DNA of 64,000 bases. Origin: Scalesia atractyloides (taxonomy: Eukaryota; Streptophyta; Magnoliopsida; Asterales; Asteraceae). The stretch's first letter is position 1. Each line of letters opens with the position of its first letter. This document shows positions 11,535 to 23,395 of the stretch, piece after piece. A model generated the notes under the pieces. It was not told where the DNA came from. It did not search any database and saw only the letters and a list, made by a program, of their open reading frames with translations. The stretch is from assembly GCA_947069175.1 (NCBI GenBank), contig CAMTDV010000002.1, positions 4,567,054-4,631,053 on the forward strand, written 5' to 3'. Position numbers and translations under genes: made by a program.

Positions 11535-12043
11535 TTAAGTCTTTAATCCAACCCATTTCATGAATAAAATGTGACCAATTATCCAACCAACAAAACTACT
11601 TGTTACAAATAGCATCTTGCTGTTGCATCGAAACATAAAAATGTTGACTAATTTCGCTAACATTGAACTTGGTAAAATGAAATGATTCAATAATTGAAAA
11701 ATGAGATTATTCAGGAATACACATTGAATGCTGAGATTACGCATTGAATTTCTGGTAGTAGATCCATAATCCAAGAAGTTTTTCTTACTATTGCAGAAGA
11801 AATGAAACAAAAGATATGGTAGAGCTAGGACAGTTATTGTATGAGGTCTACCCAGTGCTAGATGCAGAGGCGCATAATAGATCGATATGAACATTATGAG
11901 CTGTCCCGTAATAAAACCAGTTGTTGCTGATACCTTCTTCTCGGCTCCTTCTTCTCCTTCTTCCATAACGTGAGCTCGGAGAAGAAGAGACAGGAGGGTC
12001 CTATGGAGAATGTGGTCAGAAATCCATAATAGAGTCCGACCAC
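11535..12043 (-). pseudogene. ycf1: ycf1 (TIC214) 5'-fragment of plastid origin
   Basis: On the - strand the sequence reads GLYYGFLTTFSIGP, then, after a 1-base loss near 11,970, MEEGEEGAEKKVSATTGFIT, YYAPLHLALGRPHTITVLAL and SIQCVFLNNLIFQL, all hallmarks of the N-terminal membrane region of Ycf1, the plastid import-channel component. About the first 20 codons and everything after roughly codon 200 are missing. The 3' edge faces ndhF. It is a fragment within the plastid insertion, not a working gene. Confidence 0.93.
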
Positions 12044-13253
12044 GTTATTCTAATAACATAGTATAATATTTTATAAAATCCTGAATATTCATTTGCATTG
12101 TTCTTATTTTTATCTACGTTTCAATAACCCAAATACACCCCGTTTGTGTCCGGATTAGGAGGTGAAATCTGAATAGTTATATAGCATTATTCAAAGATAA
12201 CAATAGCATGTTTACAGAGATGGAGATGACAGAATATCAAAGAGTTTGATAATCCAATATCACAAGAAAAAAAATGACAGAAGAGTGCTTTTAGGATGAT
12301 AAGCAAGAGGGTAAAATATAAAGTTAAATATTATGATAACTTTTCTAGCTTTTATTTATTTTTTTATTACTTTACTATATTAGTTCATTTTAAACATATT
12401 TTGTTATTTTATTATAATTTTTAAGATACGAAATTTCATAAAAGTTCGAGCATGTCGTTGCAACGTATATCTTTTATCTACAAGTAACCAAATTACAAAC
12501 GTACATGTTATCAAAATTACCCTTTTCGTTATTCTAATAACATAGTATAATATTTATAAAATCCAGAATATCCATTTGCATTGTTCTTATTTTTATCTAC
12601 GTTTCAATAGCCCGGATATACCCAATTTGTGTCCGGATTAGGAGGTGAAATATGAACAGTTATATAGTATTATTCAAAGATAACAAGAGCATGTTTACAG
12701 AGATGGAGATGACAGAATATCAAAGAGTTTGATAATCCAATATCACAAGAGAAAAAATATGACAGAAGAGTGCGTTTAGGCTGATAAGCAAGAGGGAAAA
12801 ATATGAATTTAAATATTATGATAAGTTTTCTAGCTTTTATTTATTTTTTATTACTTTACTATATTAATTCATTTTAAACATATTTTGTTATTTTATTATA
12901 ATTTTTAAGATACGAATTTTCATAAAAGTTCGAGCATGTCGTCGCAACGTATGTATTTTATCAACAATTAACTGAATTAAAAACATACATGTTATCAAAA
13001 TTACCTTTTTGTTATTCTAATAACATAGTGTTATATTTTATAAAAACCAGAATATCCATTTGCATTGTTCTTATTTTTATGTATCTTTTAATTGAAGTTT
13101 TGTTCAGGGTCATTTATAACTGCTTTTACTGTTCGTTACTGTGACGAACCGAACGATGTACCGTTCGAATGACTTTAGTAGCAATATAGAGTATATTTTA
13201 TATATTGTAAGTATCAACTGAACATCGGTACCGGTACTATTGAAGCCATAAAT

Positions 13254-15125
13254 TCATATTTTGCAACCGAATTTACGACCGTTGCAAATTTGCGGCCGAT
13301 ATTTACAACCGGAATTAGTGTCGCAACTATTGCGGCCGATTTGCAACTGCTTGTTTGCGACCGATATTTACAACCAAAATTACAGTGGTAGTGGTCGTAT
13401 GAAACAACATTGACACAACTTATGGCGGTGGCGGTCTCCGGTGAATTGTGAAGGTCGGCGTCTTGGGTGGTGGTTGTGTATGTCTTTGTCTCACAAATTA
13501 TGGCGTAAACCTTTTGATCGTTAATAGAGGTATTTATATCACCTCCATAGGTCTTACCTGTTATAGTTAAACACAAACTCTTATCCACTTATATTTATCT
13601 TATAAATATTAATTATATTATTTAACAATTAAATAAAATTTCACCATTATCTATTTATCAATTATTAAATAATTAATAAACAATTAAATTAAAATTCATT
13701 TTCTTTAAAATTTTCACCAAATAATTAACATCCGCAAATTGTGAAGGTATTTTTTAATGGCTAAACTTGTATACCATGGAGATTTAACCCCAAACCTTCT
13801 ACTACCACACACATTATCTAACTCACCAACACCAATACCTATTCCCAAGTAGATGTGAACATAATATTAACGCTTAAATATTATTTACTTGTTAGCTATC
13901 CAAAGTGTAACTCTTCATATCGTACCATGGTCAACTTTAGCTAATCGATCTATTAGACATCTCGTATCCAACATAATTGACTCGGATTAATCGTCTATTA
14001 CTAGGATCGACTATGATTGATGTAATGATGCATATTAGGCCATACATGTCTTGCTCAACGGTAACGAGTTATTAGGGTTGTAAACGAACCGAATGACCCT
14101 GTTCGTGTTCGTTCGTTAAGGAAATAAAAGTGTTTACAAACGCTTCATGAACACTTACCGAATGAGATATTATATTCGTGTTTGTTTATTAAGGAAATGA
14201 ACGTGTTCACGAACACAAACAAACAGAAACAAATTCGGCAAATGCGATGAAGCCTAAAGGTAGATGGTAGAGGGAACAACACTAGAACTTCAAGCCCTAA
14301 TCATGAAAGAAAGATCAATAGTATTTTTATGTGAATAACCAGAAAAGAAAGGGAAATGTGCATAAATAAGGTGGAAAAAATAAAAGTACAAATATAAATA
14401 AAAATTAAAGAATACAAAAATTTAGATAAACTATATAAAGTACAAAAATGTTTAATTAACAACACAAACAAACGAACATACATGTAGGAATGTTCATGAA
14501 CATGTTACCAAACGTTCACAAACACAATTGAACGAACAAGGCCTATGTTCATGTTCGTTCATTAAACTAATTAAACGAAATTTCTTGTTCATGTTTGTTC
14601 GTTTATTATACGAACGAAGGTGAACGATTCACGAACGGTTCGTTGAAAGTTTAGTTCGTTTACAGCACTACGAGTTATAGTATGTCATACAAGTCTTGAT
14701 GTGTCAAAGTCGATCATCACTAACAAATTACTAACCTTAAATGATTTCATTTACAATCCGCATTTAAATGATCTAGTTATTTCATTTTTCACATTTTTTG
14801 CGACCGAAAAAGCCGGTTGTAAAATTTGCGACCGGATTATATTTCTAATTTTATTTTATTATTCATATATTTTTTGCGACCGAAAAACAGGGTTGCAAAT
14901 TTTGTGACCGAATTTGCGACCGGGATTTGCACTTTAGTTTTAAATAGTAAATATTGTGGCCGATTTACGAACGGAAAAAGGCTATTGCAAAATTTGAGAC
15001 CCACTGAATCTTTGTCGGTCGCTAATTTTGAGACCAATTTGATTTCTATCGCAAATCCGTCGCTAATTTTGCGACCGTTTTTTGCCTATCGCAAATTTTC
15101 GTCGCAACTGCCCAGTTTTTAGTAG
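13254..15125. mobile_element. GCGACC-rich transposon remnant (CACTA-like subterminal repeats)
   Basis: Arrays of TTGCGACCG / CGGTCGCAA-type motifs occupy 13,254-13,400 and 14,795-15,118 and end in CAGTTTTTAGTAGTAG, resembling the subterminal repeats and inner terminus of CACTA elements. A matching left terminus and target duplication are missing, so the element looks truncated where block A ends. The sequence between contains no recognisable transposase. A MULE-type MITE (14073-14669) sits inside. Confidence 0.45.
14073..14669. mobile_element. MULE-type non-autonomous element with 9-bp target duplication
   Basis: The termini TAGGGTTGTAAACGAAC and GTTCGTTTACAGCACT are inverted copies sharing TGTAAACGAAC. 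The flanking 9-mers ACGAGTTAT at 14064-14072 and 14670-14678 are identical. A 9-bp duplication is characteristic of Mutator-like elements. The interior is full of GTTCGTGTTCGTTCG-like repeats in both orientations and has no coding capacity. A related sequence lies at about 48,860-49,430. Confidence 0.8.
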
Positions 15126-15170
15126 TAGACAACAGTCTCTACCAAGTGAGCTAGCCCCACATTAACATAC
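15126..15170 (-). repeat. tRNA-like A-box fragment
   Basis: On the - strand GGGGCTAGCTCACTTGGTAG resembles the D-arm/A-box of a tRNA-derived SINE. Only the head is present; it abuts the GCGACC-rich remnant. Confidence 0.4.
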
Positions 15171-15299
15171 TGTATTAATTACTTAAATGTTTGGATCTAA
15201 ATAGTTTGATTTAATATATAGAGATGATTATGTGAGTTAGTATTAAATTATAATTAAGAGAAGTACTATTTTAGTAGGATTAGTATGGTTTATGTTGGT

Positions 15300-15625
15300 A
15301 TGAATTCATATATTAAGAGTCACTGTAAGTATGTTAAATTAAAATAAATAAATCCTGTGTTTGAGTTTAATTAATTTTAAATGTTAATTTAATTTTAGTA
15401 TGTTAAATTTATTATAAATAGAAAGAGTTGATTCTGATTAAGATAAAAAATTAAAATCAAACATAAATCCTGTGTTTTATTTTTGATTTGAATTCTGATA
15501 TGTTAGGAGTCATTGTAAGTATATTAAATTTATAATAAATAGAAAGAGTCGATCCTGATTAATATTAAAATTTAAAATTAAACACAAATCCTGTGTTTGA
15601 TTTTGGATTTGAATTCTAAAAGTTC
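15300..15625 (+). repeat. Tandem repeat of about 118 bp, 2-3 units
   Basis: Units share TAAATAGAAAGAGTYGATYC, an ATCCTGTGTTT segment and a GATTTGAATTCT segment, at about 15,415-15,505 and 15,535-15,622, with a more degenerate unit before them. No coding content. Confidence 0.7.
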
Positions 15626-15901
15626 CTCTCACATGTTTAGGAATGTATCTTTTTTTGATTTGAGTAAGGTTTTCCAGCGACATGGATGTTAGTAAAATAC
15701 ATCAAACGCGTTACCACTTGATATTTTAAATACCAATTGATGAATATCTCTGAAATGATATTTTACATACCAATAGGTGAATCAGCTCTGAAAATAATAA
15801 AACATATTGATGGTCAACGTCACGAAAGTTAATGTAATAACAAGAATAAACAAATGACTTATTGTGTACGCTTAAAGCTTTGACATGAAATGATGCAAGT
15901 T

Positions 15902-16309
15902 GCCACTGAAAAATCTGTTATTTGGGTGCTATGTTTCCACGGTTGTCCGGCAACATATTTCGAGTTGGTGTTCTATCCTGCATATTTATGGGTTCAACTT
16001 CTCAGATCTTCTCAAGGTATATGAATTCGTATCCAGGTCGGTAGTCAAGAAACATGCACCTTATGCGTTAATTCTAATATTGTACTGGGCCATTTGGAAA
16101 CTGAGAAACAAAGTGATATTTGCCTCATCTAACAGCCCGGTGAACAAAATCAAGATATATGGGTTTTTATGGGTGAAAATAGGTCGAAGATAGACGATAT
16201 AGATTGGCCCCGGCCTATTGGTTATCTTTTGATTTCTGGAATTTTTAAGATCTTGTATGTAATTTTCTGCTCCGTATATTCCTTCTTTTTCTAATAAATT
16301 TGCCTTTAA
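15902..16309 (+). mobile_element. 5'-truncated LINE (L1-type) 3' fragment with target duplication
   Basis: The sequence translates from about 15,903 as PLKNLLFGCYVSTVVRQHIS and later ILYWAIWKLRNKVIF, matching the zf-RVT domain and C-terminal tail of plant LINE reverse-transcriptase proteins. It is flanked by 14-mers AAATGATGCAAGTT (15888-15901) and AAATGATGTAAGTT (16310-16323), a target duplication with one change. Strong 5' truncation is usual for LINE insertions. It encodes no working protein. Confidence 0.85.
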
Positions 16310-16771
16310 AAATGATGTAAGTTCTATTTTCTTTAACCTTAACATCATCTAAATTAGCATTGTTAAACATCAACTAAATTATACCATCTGCAATATTTTA
16401 ACCAAAGTATATGTAAAAATTAATTAAGGTAAGCCGCAAGTTTAAAATTTAATATACACTAACAGACATGGCAAATCGAATCAAGTTAAGCTATTTTATA
16501 AAAGAATCATGATATGAAACAAATGTTACGGTAATTTTTAACAGAGACAAAAGTTCATAACAACAGTATATATATACGTACGTACATGCATGAGTTCATA
16601 CATACATACATATTAATATTGGTAGTTGCTTGAGACCGATGCCATGTTGGCCAACAAATGTTATGTTCTTGTCCATAAGTCAACAAAAAATTTTGACTTT
16701 GACAGATTCTTGGCTTTGATCGATATCTGGGCTTAATACGAATTTGACCAACGCGTTGGTTGATTCATAAA

Positions 16772-17194
16772 GGGTATGTTTGGCATGGAGCTTTTAGAAG
16801 CTTTTAAGAGCTTCAAGCTTTAAGCTTTTAAGAAAAAGCTTCAACTTAATAAAAACCTTGTTTGGTTGAAGGAGCTAGAAACTTTTAGGTTAGGAGTTTG
16901 AAGCTTTTGGTTAAATGCTCCTACTAGTAGCGTTTAGAAAGAGCTACAAGCTTTTAGGAAAAAAATGACTATTTTAACCTCTAAAAAATAAACTTTCTAA
17001 TGTACCAACTTTTTAATGTCAATTTTGGTCATTTTATACATTTGATTAAAAGCTCCAGCCACTCTGCCAAATACCTAAATATATCTAAAAAGCTACAACT
17101 ACAGCTACCAGCTTCCAACCTCCAGTCAACAGCTTCCAGCCTCCAGCCACCAGCTTTCAACTACTAACAACAGCTACTTTTACCAAACATAACC
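16772..17194. mobile_element. MITE, 423 bp, probably hAT-like
   Basis: The left end GGGTATGTTTGG and right end CCAAACATAACC are inverted (one mismatch), and the interior repeats AGCTTTTAAG / CAGCTTCCAGC-type words that can fold back. No open frame. No clean target duplication could be assigned, so the superfamily is uncertain. Confidence 0.6.
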
Positions 17195-18844
17195 AAAAAG
17201 AGATAATATTTATTCTTTTGAGATTGGTGGACAAGTTAATAAGACTTTTAGTTAAAATTTATTAATAACCTCTATATTTTCTTAACGAGGAATTATTAAG
17301 AACTGAGTAAACTAGTATCCAATTTACAACTATGAAGATAATATAATATTATAAAGTAGTATAGACTTATAATTAATAATCTAACCTGTTCTTATCTAGG
17401 TTAGCGTGTTGCATGGAAACAATAGACCATTTCAGAAGGCATGTGATTTCTTCATTTTAGTTGATGTTCATTTCACGAATTGGAATCAATACCCTGACTC
17501 ATTTTTAATTATGTAATCTTTAAAAATATCTCTTTATTTAAAACTTTCACTATTTTTTTAACAATAACTAGAAAGTAAACCTAGTTTTTCTAGTCTTAGT
17601 TGAATTTTAATTAGCTCTTATGAGTAATTAATTTCTTTTATTTATACATTCATAATTTATAACATTGATTAAATAGGTACTTACCTCCAAAAAAAATAGC
17701 ACATTGTGTCAGCTCCAAAGAAATATATCTCTCTATATATAATAACAAATATAATAACAAGTGAGGAACCCGTACATTGTTGTGAACTCGATAACACGGG
17801 GAAGGAACATAAATCCCTAAAACAATATAAAAATCATATATAGTTGTAGATCGGTATCTTTATCCTTTTTGATTGAAAAAGGACAAAGCATGCATTCCAA
17901 CCCAAAACAACATGGGAGCCCAGCAAGAAGCAAAACTAAACCCCATAAAGTACAAGCCAACAGAAGACTAGAATGAACAACCTTGACCTAGAATGAACTT
18001 CCGGTACCACCTCTCCACCAATGTGAACAACCTTTATTCGCCTGAGTAACCAATCAAAATAAACAAAAGGAACTAAAAGAGAGCATATAATAAAAGGTGA
18101 AAATGTATATAATTTGATGGTCTATAGGGGCATACATGTAAGGTAGCATTTAATACTTGGCATGACAGTTGAGCCGGAAGATTTGGAACTTGTGATGTTG
18201 TTGTTCTATCTGTTGAAACTGCAACCTGATAACAACAATCCTGTTAGCTAGATCCCTAACCAATAATTATAACCCCCCCTCCAAAAAAAAAAACTGATGC
18301 AATGCACCTTGAGAATTACTTTAATACCCGCCAGGTGGACGGGTTACGCTAACAGGGTAACAAACAAAGATATGAAGACGGGTTGGGTGTTTTCAGGGCC
18401 AGAAAATAAAATGACGGTATGCTACAAAATCCAAACCTATCCGACAATTTCTGAAGGTTAGTGGCTGCGACCCTATCCCAACACCAATTAGGCCTCTCGA
18501 ACTCCCAAATTGGGATTTTTGAAGTCAAAGCAATATTACACAAGGATGATAATGATTTTCCTTTTCTGGTATGATTCTAAACTTGATTTCTAACTCTTTG
18601 TGTTAACAAATATTAGACAAATCACATAGGGCTTTTGGTGGGCAGAAAATGATGAGGGAAAATACGCAAGTGTATAATTAAGACAACATTTAATTTTATT
18701 AACTTATGGTATGTTATATAATTTTTTTATGTAATTTGTTAAGAGTATGAGGTTTATGTTTGTTAAGTTATTAGTATGATGTTTACAATGTGGTAAGTAA
18801 AGTACAACAAAATGTAATTTTGAACGTACGGCGTTTTGTGTTAA

Positions 18845-18848
<4 letters not shown>
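17195..18848. other. AT-rich stretch without recognised genes
   Basis: No supported gene. Short open frames, such as 18349-18543 on the - strand (64 codons, moderate GC), have no domain or homologue I recognise; that one could be a captured gene fragment. Confidence 0.4.

Positions 18849-18920
<72 letters not shown>
18849..18920. repeat. (AT)36 microsatellite
   Basis: An uninterrupted run of 36 AT dinucleotides. Confidence 0.99.
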
Positions 18921-18924
<4 letters not shown>

Positions 18925-20580
18925 GATTTATATGACCCAAACATCTTCATCTTCACTTACCCTAAAAATATAATGATTTATTTACTAAAAATGATGAGTT
19001 TGACTCGTTTACTAATAACGGCACTTTTACCTATTCACCAGAAATGGTATTTTGACTTGGTTGCTAAAAAAGATGAGTTTGACCCGTTTACTAAAAGGGT
19101 TTAGTGTATTAAAGTCAAAATGTAAGTTTTAACCATCTAGTGCACCTAGCGTGAATGTCCATATGTCCCCAAATAAACCAAACCCTACATCAATAATCTC
19201 TCAGCCAATAGCAAAATTGCACATGGATTATTGAAGAGGCCTAGCTATTGCTCCATTATATAAAAAATAACACCATGTAGAGTAAGGATTAAAAACTATG
19301 TGATCAGATAATGCAAATAAAAAGTCACAAAATAATAACTACGGTCAAAATAAAGATAATATATGTAAAAAATTCTACATACCTTGCCCTTAGTAGCAAT
19401 TCCTACCGGAGTGGATCAGTAGGCATGTTGAATGCCCCAGTGATAAATAACTAACAATAAGGCACCAAAGTGTTATTGAAACTGTTAATTAACAACATAT
19501 TACTTAAAATGTACTTGCAATGCTATACAAACAAAAAGTGTTATTGAAACTGTTAATTAACAACAAATTACTTCAAATGTATATGTATTGCTATATAAAC
19601 AAAACTGAAATATTGTGTTTATTTGTGTGTATAGGAAGGTTTGGCGATGTGGGGAGTGTAAAAAGCACATCCGCACATGTCAAATTAACAATCCAAGACG
19701 TTAGAATTGTTTAACAAGTAGCCTGAAAGTTGCTTGTCTGTAAATCGTTTTAAGGGTGTTTGGCATTGAGTTTTAGAGGTAACACGAAATAATCATAATC
19801 CGTTAATTACTTGAAACAGAATGAGTTGCGTGAGGAAGTGTTTGGATGTGACTAAATTGTTGAAGTTGCGATCATCAATTAACAAGTTGCTTTAAGGATT
19901 TACGAATAGACCCCTAATTAATAAGATAACCAAAACCCAACTTCTAAGGGATTACCTTTCATGCAACTATTGGTGCTCACTGCTAAGGACATACAAGGAC
20001 ACATAGTTTAAACTTTTAATGGATGTGAAACATGATGTCAAAAGTAAAAATCTAACCTTGATGATTGAAATCATATGTGCTAGACATGCTCAGAAGAAAA
20101 TGACTTGATGCGTCTAGATATGGCACTGAAATTTTCATCCAACTGCTATTTCAGTGATGCGTATAGAAAGCGTTTTTTATTTTTCTTTTTTACCAAAATC
20201 CGTAAGATATTTCTTTATTATAGCAACTTCCATTGGCCTTGCTTGTCGGATGATATGCAACCTGCACCAATAAAAATGTCTATTTAGCATAAAGCAAGAT
20301 ATTCTAGAGATCTATATCCAACAAAAGTAAGCTACACCAAATTTACGCTAATGGTGGCCAGGATTTTTGACTAAGATATGCACTACCAAAACAAATACTA
20401 TTCATGGTATGCACTATAACAAAAAGAACATAAACTTTGAGTTATGTAAAAGAACGTTTTGTAATCAAAACAAATACTATTTATGTCTGTACCTTGTAAT
20501 CTTTAACGTTTTGTAATAGAACGGTCTTAATTTACGTTTTATGTTTGTTTTGATGCAAGTTGATCAAGTAAAGACATCCT
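18921..20580. other. Stretch without recognised genes
   Basis: Short internal repeats of the type GATGAGTTTGACYCGTTTAC occur at 18,991-19,095, and GTGTTATTGAAACTGTTAAT is repeated at 19,469 and 19,538. A GGGTGTTTGGCATTGAG phrase near 19,754 resembles a MITE terminus, but no partner end was found. Confidence 0.4.
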
Positions 20581-21010
20581 CCTGCCTTGACTTGGACAAC
20601 AATCTGTTGAATTATGTTAAGTGTAAGTGATCAACGAAAGTAAATAGCTTTGTCTGGATGAAGGTGGACCTTCGTCTAGCTTAAAGAGCGAAGGTAGACC
20701 TTCGGTTACCTTGTCTACCTTCGCTGGATCATGAACTGCGATGGTGGACCTTCGCCTGAGATTGGCGACCTTCATTGTTGGCTGATTAACTCTCGTTGCA
20801 GACTTACTGTTTTCAGTATAAATACAACAGGTTAATGTTTCACATGTAGGTAGCACCTTTTTAGAGAGTGGGAGCATACTATTGTGTATTCATGTACTGT
20901 TACTTTGCTGAAATCAACATAAGAAACTTTTAAAGTGATATCGTATTGTTATTGATCGTATTCCTGCTTCGGTTGTCTATAAACTTGGATTCTGCACTTG
21001 TTTATGCGTT
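20581..21010. repeat. Possible solo LTR or LTR fragment
   Basis: A GC-richer island within AT-rich DNA contains repeated GACCTTCG / CGAAGGT words, a TATA-like AGTATAAATA at about 20,814-20,823, and a following leader-like region, a layout seen in copia LTRs. Terminal TG..CA ends and target duplications could not be fixed. Confidence 0.35.
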
Positions 21011-21687
21011 AAGATTTTTTTTTTTAGATTATTATACTAAAATACATGTCTAAAATAGTAGAGTAATTACTTAATTTCTGTAGAGTGATTATAATTTACA
21101 TGTGTAAAATCAAAATTTTTTTTATATATACGTGTCTAGTAAGATGAGAAACATATTTTAAACAAAAAAAACCTTTTCTTCACTTCTCACGTTAAGATAA
21201 TTTGTATGTTACGACTTATTTGAACCGAAACCTAAGTCTATAATATTTCTGTAAAAAAGATTTTCTTTTATGGTTTTGAAAATATAAATTCTTTATACAT
21301 TTCGGAACATTGTTTCATGTTACGCATACCAAGTTATTTGTCCAAGATCAAATATCAAGACTGGAAATGTAAATATTAGTGGATTTTGACCAATTAATGT
21401 AAACTCATATTAATTAACTTGATTAATTTACTAGATGGTGTTAAAAATAAGTACTTAGTGGATTGTTTTTTATAACTTTAGTTTTGGTTAACATTTAATT
21501 TTCCCCCTTTCAACCCATTGTGATTCTTAATTTTTCTATAAATGAAGAAACATAATTTAGCTTGGGATTTTTCTCTGCGTAAATATATGTCCCTTTTAAA
21601 CCCATTATTTATTTAAATGGATTTTTCTATCATTCATACACGACCTATTCAATTTACAATCCCTAGTAAAAGATCATAAATATTCAA

Positions 21688-21716
21688 AGTCAACCAATGT
21701 GGCTTACCTATAAATA
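21688..21716 (+). promoter_or_regulatory. Core promoter of the peptide gene at 21824
   Basis: AGTCAA, the reverse of TTGACT, at 21688-21693 and TATAAATA at 21709-21716. The start codon is 108 bp beyond the TATA box. Confidence 0.68.
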
Positions 21717-21823
21717 ACCCTTTCTTTATCATCCAAACAATTCATCAAACAAACACTTTTACCTTTTGTCCCTTCACTAAATTTCTTTATTTTATTCTTT
21801 GCATATTAATCCACACAAGAAAC

Positions 21824-22117
21824 ATGAGACCAGAAACCAAAAATATAGCCATAATAACATTGTTTGTTCTTATATTCTTAAATTTCCAACATAATGGAGC
21901 CTGTAGACTTCTTGGAGGAGAATTTGAAGAAACCTTTATAAAGAGAGAACATCTCTTGTTATCATCTCTACAGCGTGGCCCAGTACGACCCCCTGGAAAT
22001 CCATGCAGTAACACAGGCAACGGTGGTGGCTCGTGTGTCGGTTCCAGGAAGGTAGCTGGTCGCCATGTTGTTGGTTCTCCACCGCCACCGTTAACTTCTA
22101 CTTTGATGGATCACTGA
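21824..22117 (+). CDS. Small secreted cysteine-pair peptide precursor (CTNIP/SCREW-like), copy 2
   Basis: A 97-residue precursor of the MRPET group. Residues 1-26 form a signal peptide (core AIITLFVLIFLNF, likely cleavage after NGA). The spacer CRLLGGEFEETF ends in I-K-R (39-41). The module is LLLSSLQRGPVRPPGNPC, with C61 and C71 spaced C-x9-C around SNTGNGGGS, then GSRKVAG. The proline-rich tail (SPPPPLTSTLMDH) is in the ancestral frame. C27, just after the predicted signal cleavage, is shared with the copy at 62582 and may be unpaired in the mature precursor. A substitution next to the first cysteine (NPC for NGC) and GGS in the loop make this the most diverged intact module. No introns are seen. 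The function as an apoplastic signal is inferred from the layout. Confidence 0.8.
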   Translation: MRPETKNIAIITLFVLIFLNFQHNGACRLLGGEFEETFIKREHLLLSSLQRGPVRPPGNPCSNTGNGGGSCVGSRKVAGRHVVGSPPPPLTSTLMDH

Positions 22118-22609
22118 TACAGGCCAAGGAACGATCGCCATGCATATATAAGATTAACCACCTTACAAAACACTTTTTTTCCAAAATACTTTATCATTTA
22201 TTTTTTTCTTATCTTGTCCATTCTTCAATTCATTATTCATGATTAACTGCGTGTATATTTAGCTTATATCTTGTATCATTTAATATGAAACTAAATATTT
22301 ACAAACAACAATGTGCACAAAGTCATATAATACTTCGACTAATGATGAGTGTTATTATTTCTTTAAGTGGTAACTAAATATTTTATCTAACGAGATGTAA
22401 AGAGAAACATGTATATTACATTTATTGATTAAAGCATTTCATGTTACCACAAAAGTGCTCCGTATATCGAAAAGATAAAATTGTTACATGCCATATCGAC
22501 ATCGATTGTAGTAATATTTTGATACAATGCAGACATGTATTAAAAAATATTGTTCGAAATTGAAAAAGAAATATTTTTTTAGACACCAATTAAAAATATG
22601 TCCATCATC

Positions 22610-23395
22610 TATATGCTAGTTGCATTACTTCCATGTGATTTTTTGCATATTTAATTTTTGAATTAATATTTGAAACTAAAAGGGTAAAACATATTACTTT
22701 TACTTTTAAATTTTATAATGATAAACTTATTTTTATTTAATCAAGGTTTACTTACCAACTTATTGTAGCTGGCCTGAAAATATTGTTTTACACAGGATAG
22801 AGGTGAAGAGAATTGAAGACATAGTGGTCGTAAGGGTCATGACCACACCTTTTAGCCTTATGGTCAATCAGTCATTTATTGAGCGGATCCACCGCTTACT
22901 TTTCTCATGACTAGGAGATGGTATCAAGTGGCGGATCTAGAAAACTTTAACAGGGGTAAAGTTTTTAAAGAAATGGGTAACGAATTTTTCCAAAATTTAC
23001 ACTACTGCCGGAGCACGCCACTGTAGTTTTGGGCTGACCTTACCTCCTAACTATGAGATGTTGGTATCGCCACTGTCATAGCCTTTTTGGTATGGGACGC
23101 AAGCAGTTTGTTTAGGTTTTGGTTTTGGTTTTGGTGTCGGTTTTGGTCTTAGTCATTATTCGGTCATCATTCTGCTCATATTACCTATTGCATTACTTCC
23201 ACATGATCTTTTGCACGTTTAATTTTTGAATTAATATTTGAAACTTAAAAGGTAAAGCATATTACTTTTACTTCTAAATTTTTAAATTCGTAAACTTATT
23301 TTTACTTAACCAAGGTTTACTCACCAGCTAATTGTAGCTGGCCCAAAAATATTGTTTACATATGATAGAAGCGTAGAGAATTGAAGACATTGAAT
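22610..23395 (+). repeat. Direct repeat of about 210 bp, copies at 22,610-22,822 and 23,183-23,395
   Basis: Both copies share TTGCATTACTTCCA, the phrase TTTAATTTTTGAATTAATAT, AAGGTTTACT and the phrase TTGTAGCTGGCC, and end in GAATTGAAGACAT. The 360 bp between them include unrelated GC-richer sequence. This could be an insertion duplicated with its flank, or two remnants of one element. No coding content. Confidence 0.65.

Larger units (their letters stand above)
9277..12043 (+). other. Nuclear plastid DNA insertion (NUPT), IR/SSC junction region
   Basis: About 2.77 kb of plastid DNA carries most of ndhF (+) and the 5' part of ycf1 (-) in convergent order, as found at the inverted-repeat/small-single-copy junction of many plastomes. 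Flanks match block B at 36,156 and 36,202. The 45 bp present there (36,157-36,201) are missing here, so insertion replaced a short piece of target. No direct repeat flanks it, consistent with capture at a double-strand break. Decay by frameshifts and stops shows it is nuclear and not plastome sequence. Confidence 0.95.
8941..13200 (+). repeat. Threefold tandem repeat of about 482 bp, block A, split by the plastid insertion
   Basis: Units begin near TCCGGATTAGGAGGTGAAAT at 8949, 12150 and 12633; the last two are 483 bp apart. Each unit contains ATATCARAGAGTTTGATAAT, an AT-rich stretch and the phrase GTTGCAACGTATATCTTTTA. The first unit is broken at 9276 by the plastid DNA. No open frame spans a unit. 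The origin is unknown. Confidence 0.85.
1..13253. repeat. Segmental duplication block A
   Basis: Read line by line, this stretch matches 26,889 to about 37,419 in the same orientation, with scattered substitutions and short indels (roughly 2-3% by eye). It holds a gypsy gag-protease remnant, a nested MITE, a nested solo LTR, one peptide gene and a threefold tandem repeat. Base 1 already corresponds to 26,889, so the block probably continues left of the window. The match ends inside the run ATTCATATTTT at about 13,253, where A passes into GCGACC-rich transposon sequence and B continues with different DNA. The plastid insertion at 9277-12043 is present only in A. Confidence 0.93.

Noticed and set aside
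18704..18940. Frame encoding alternating Tyr-Ile
   Set aside because: It is a product of the (AT)36 microsatellite.
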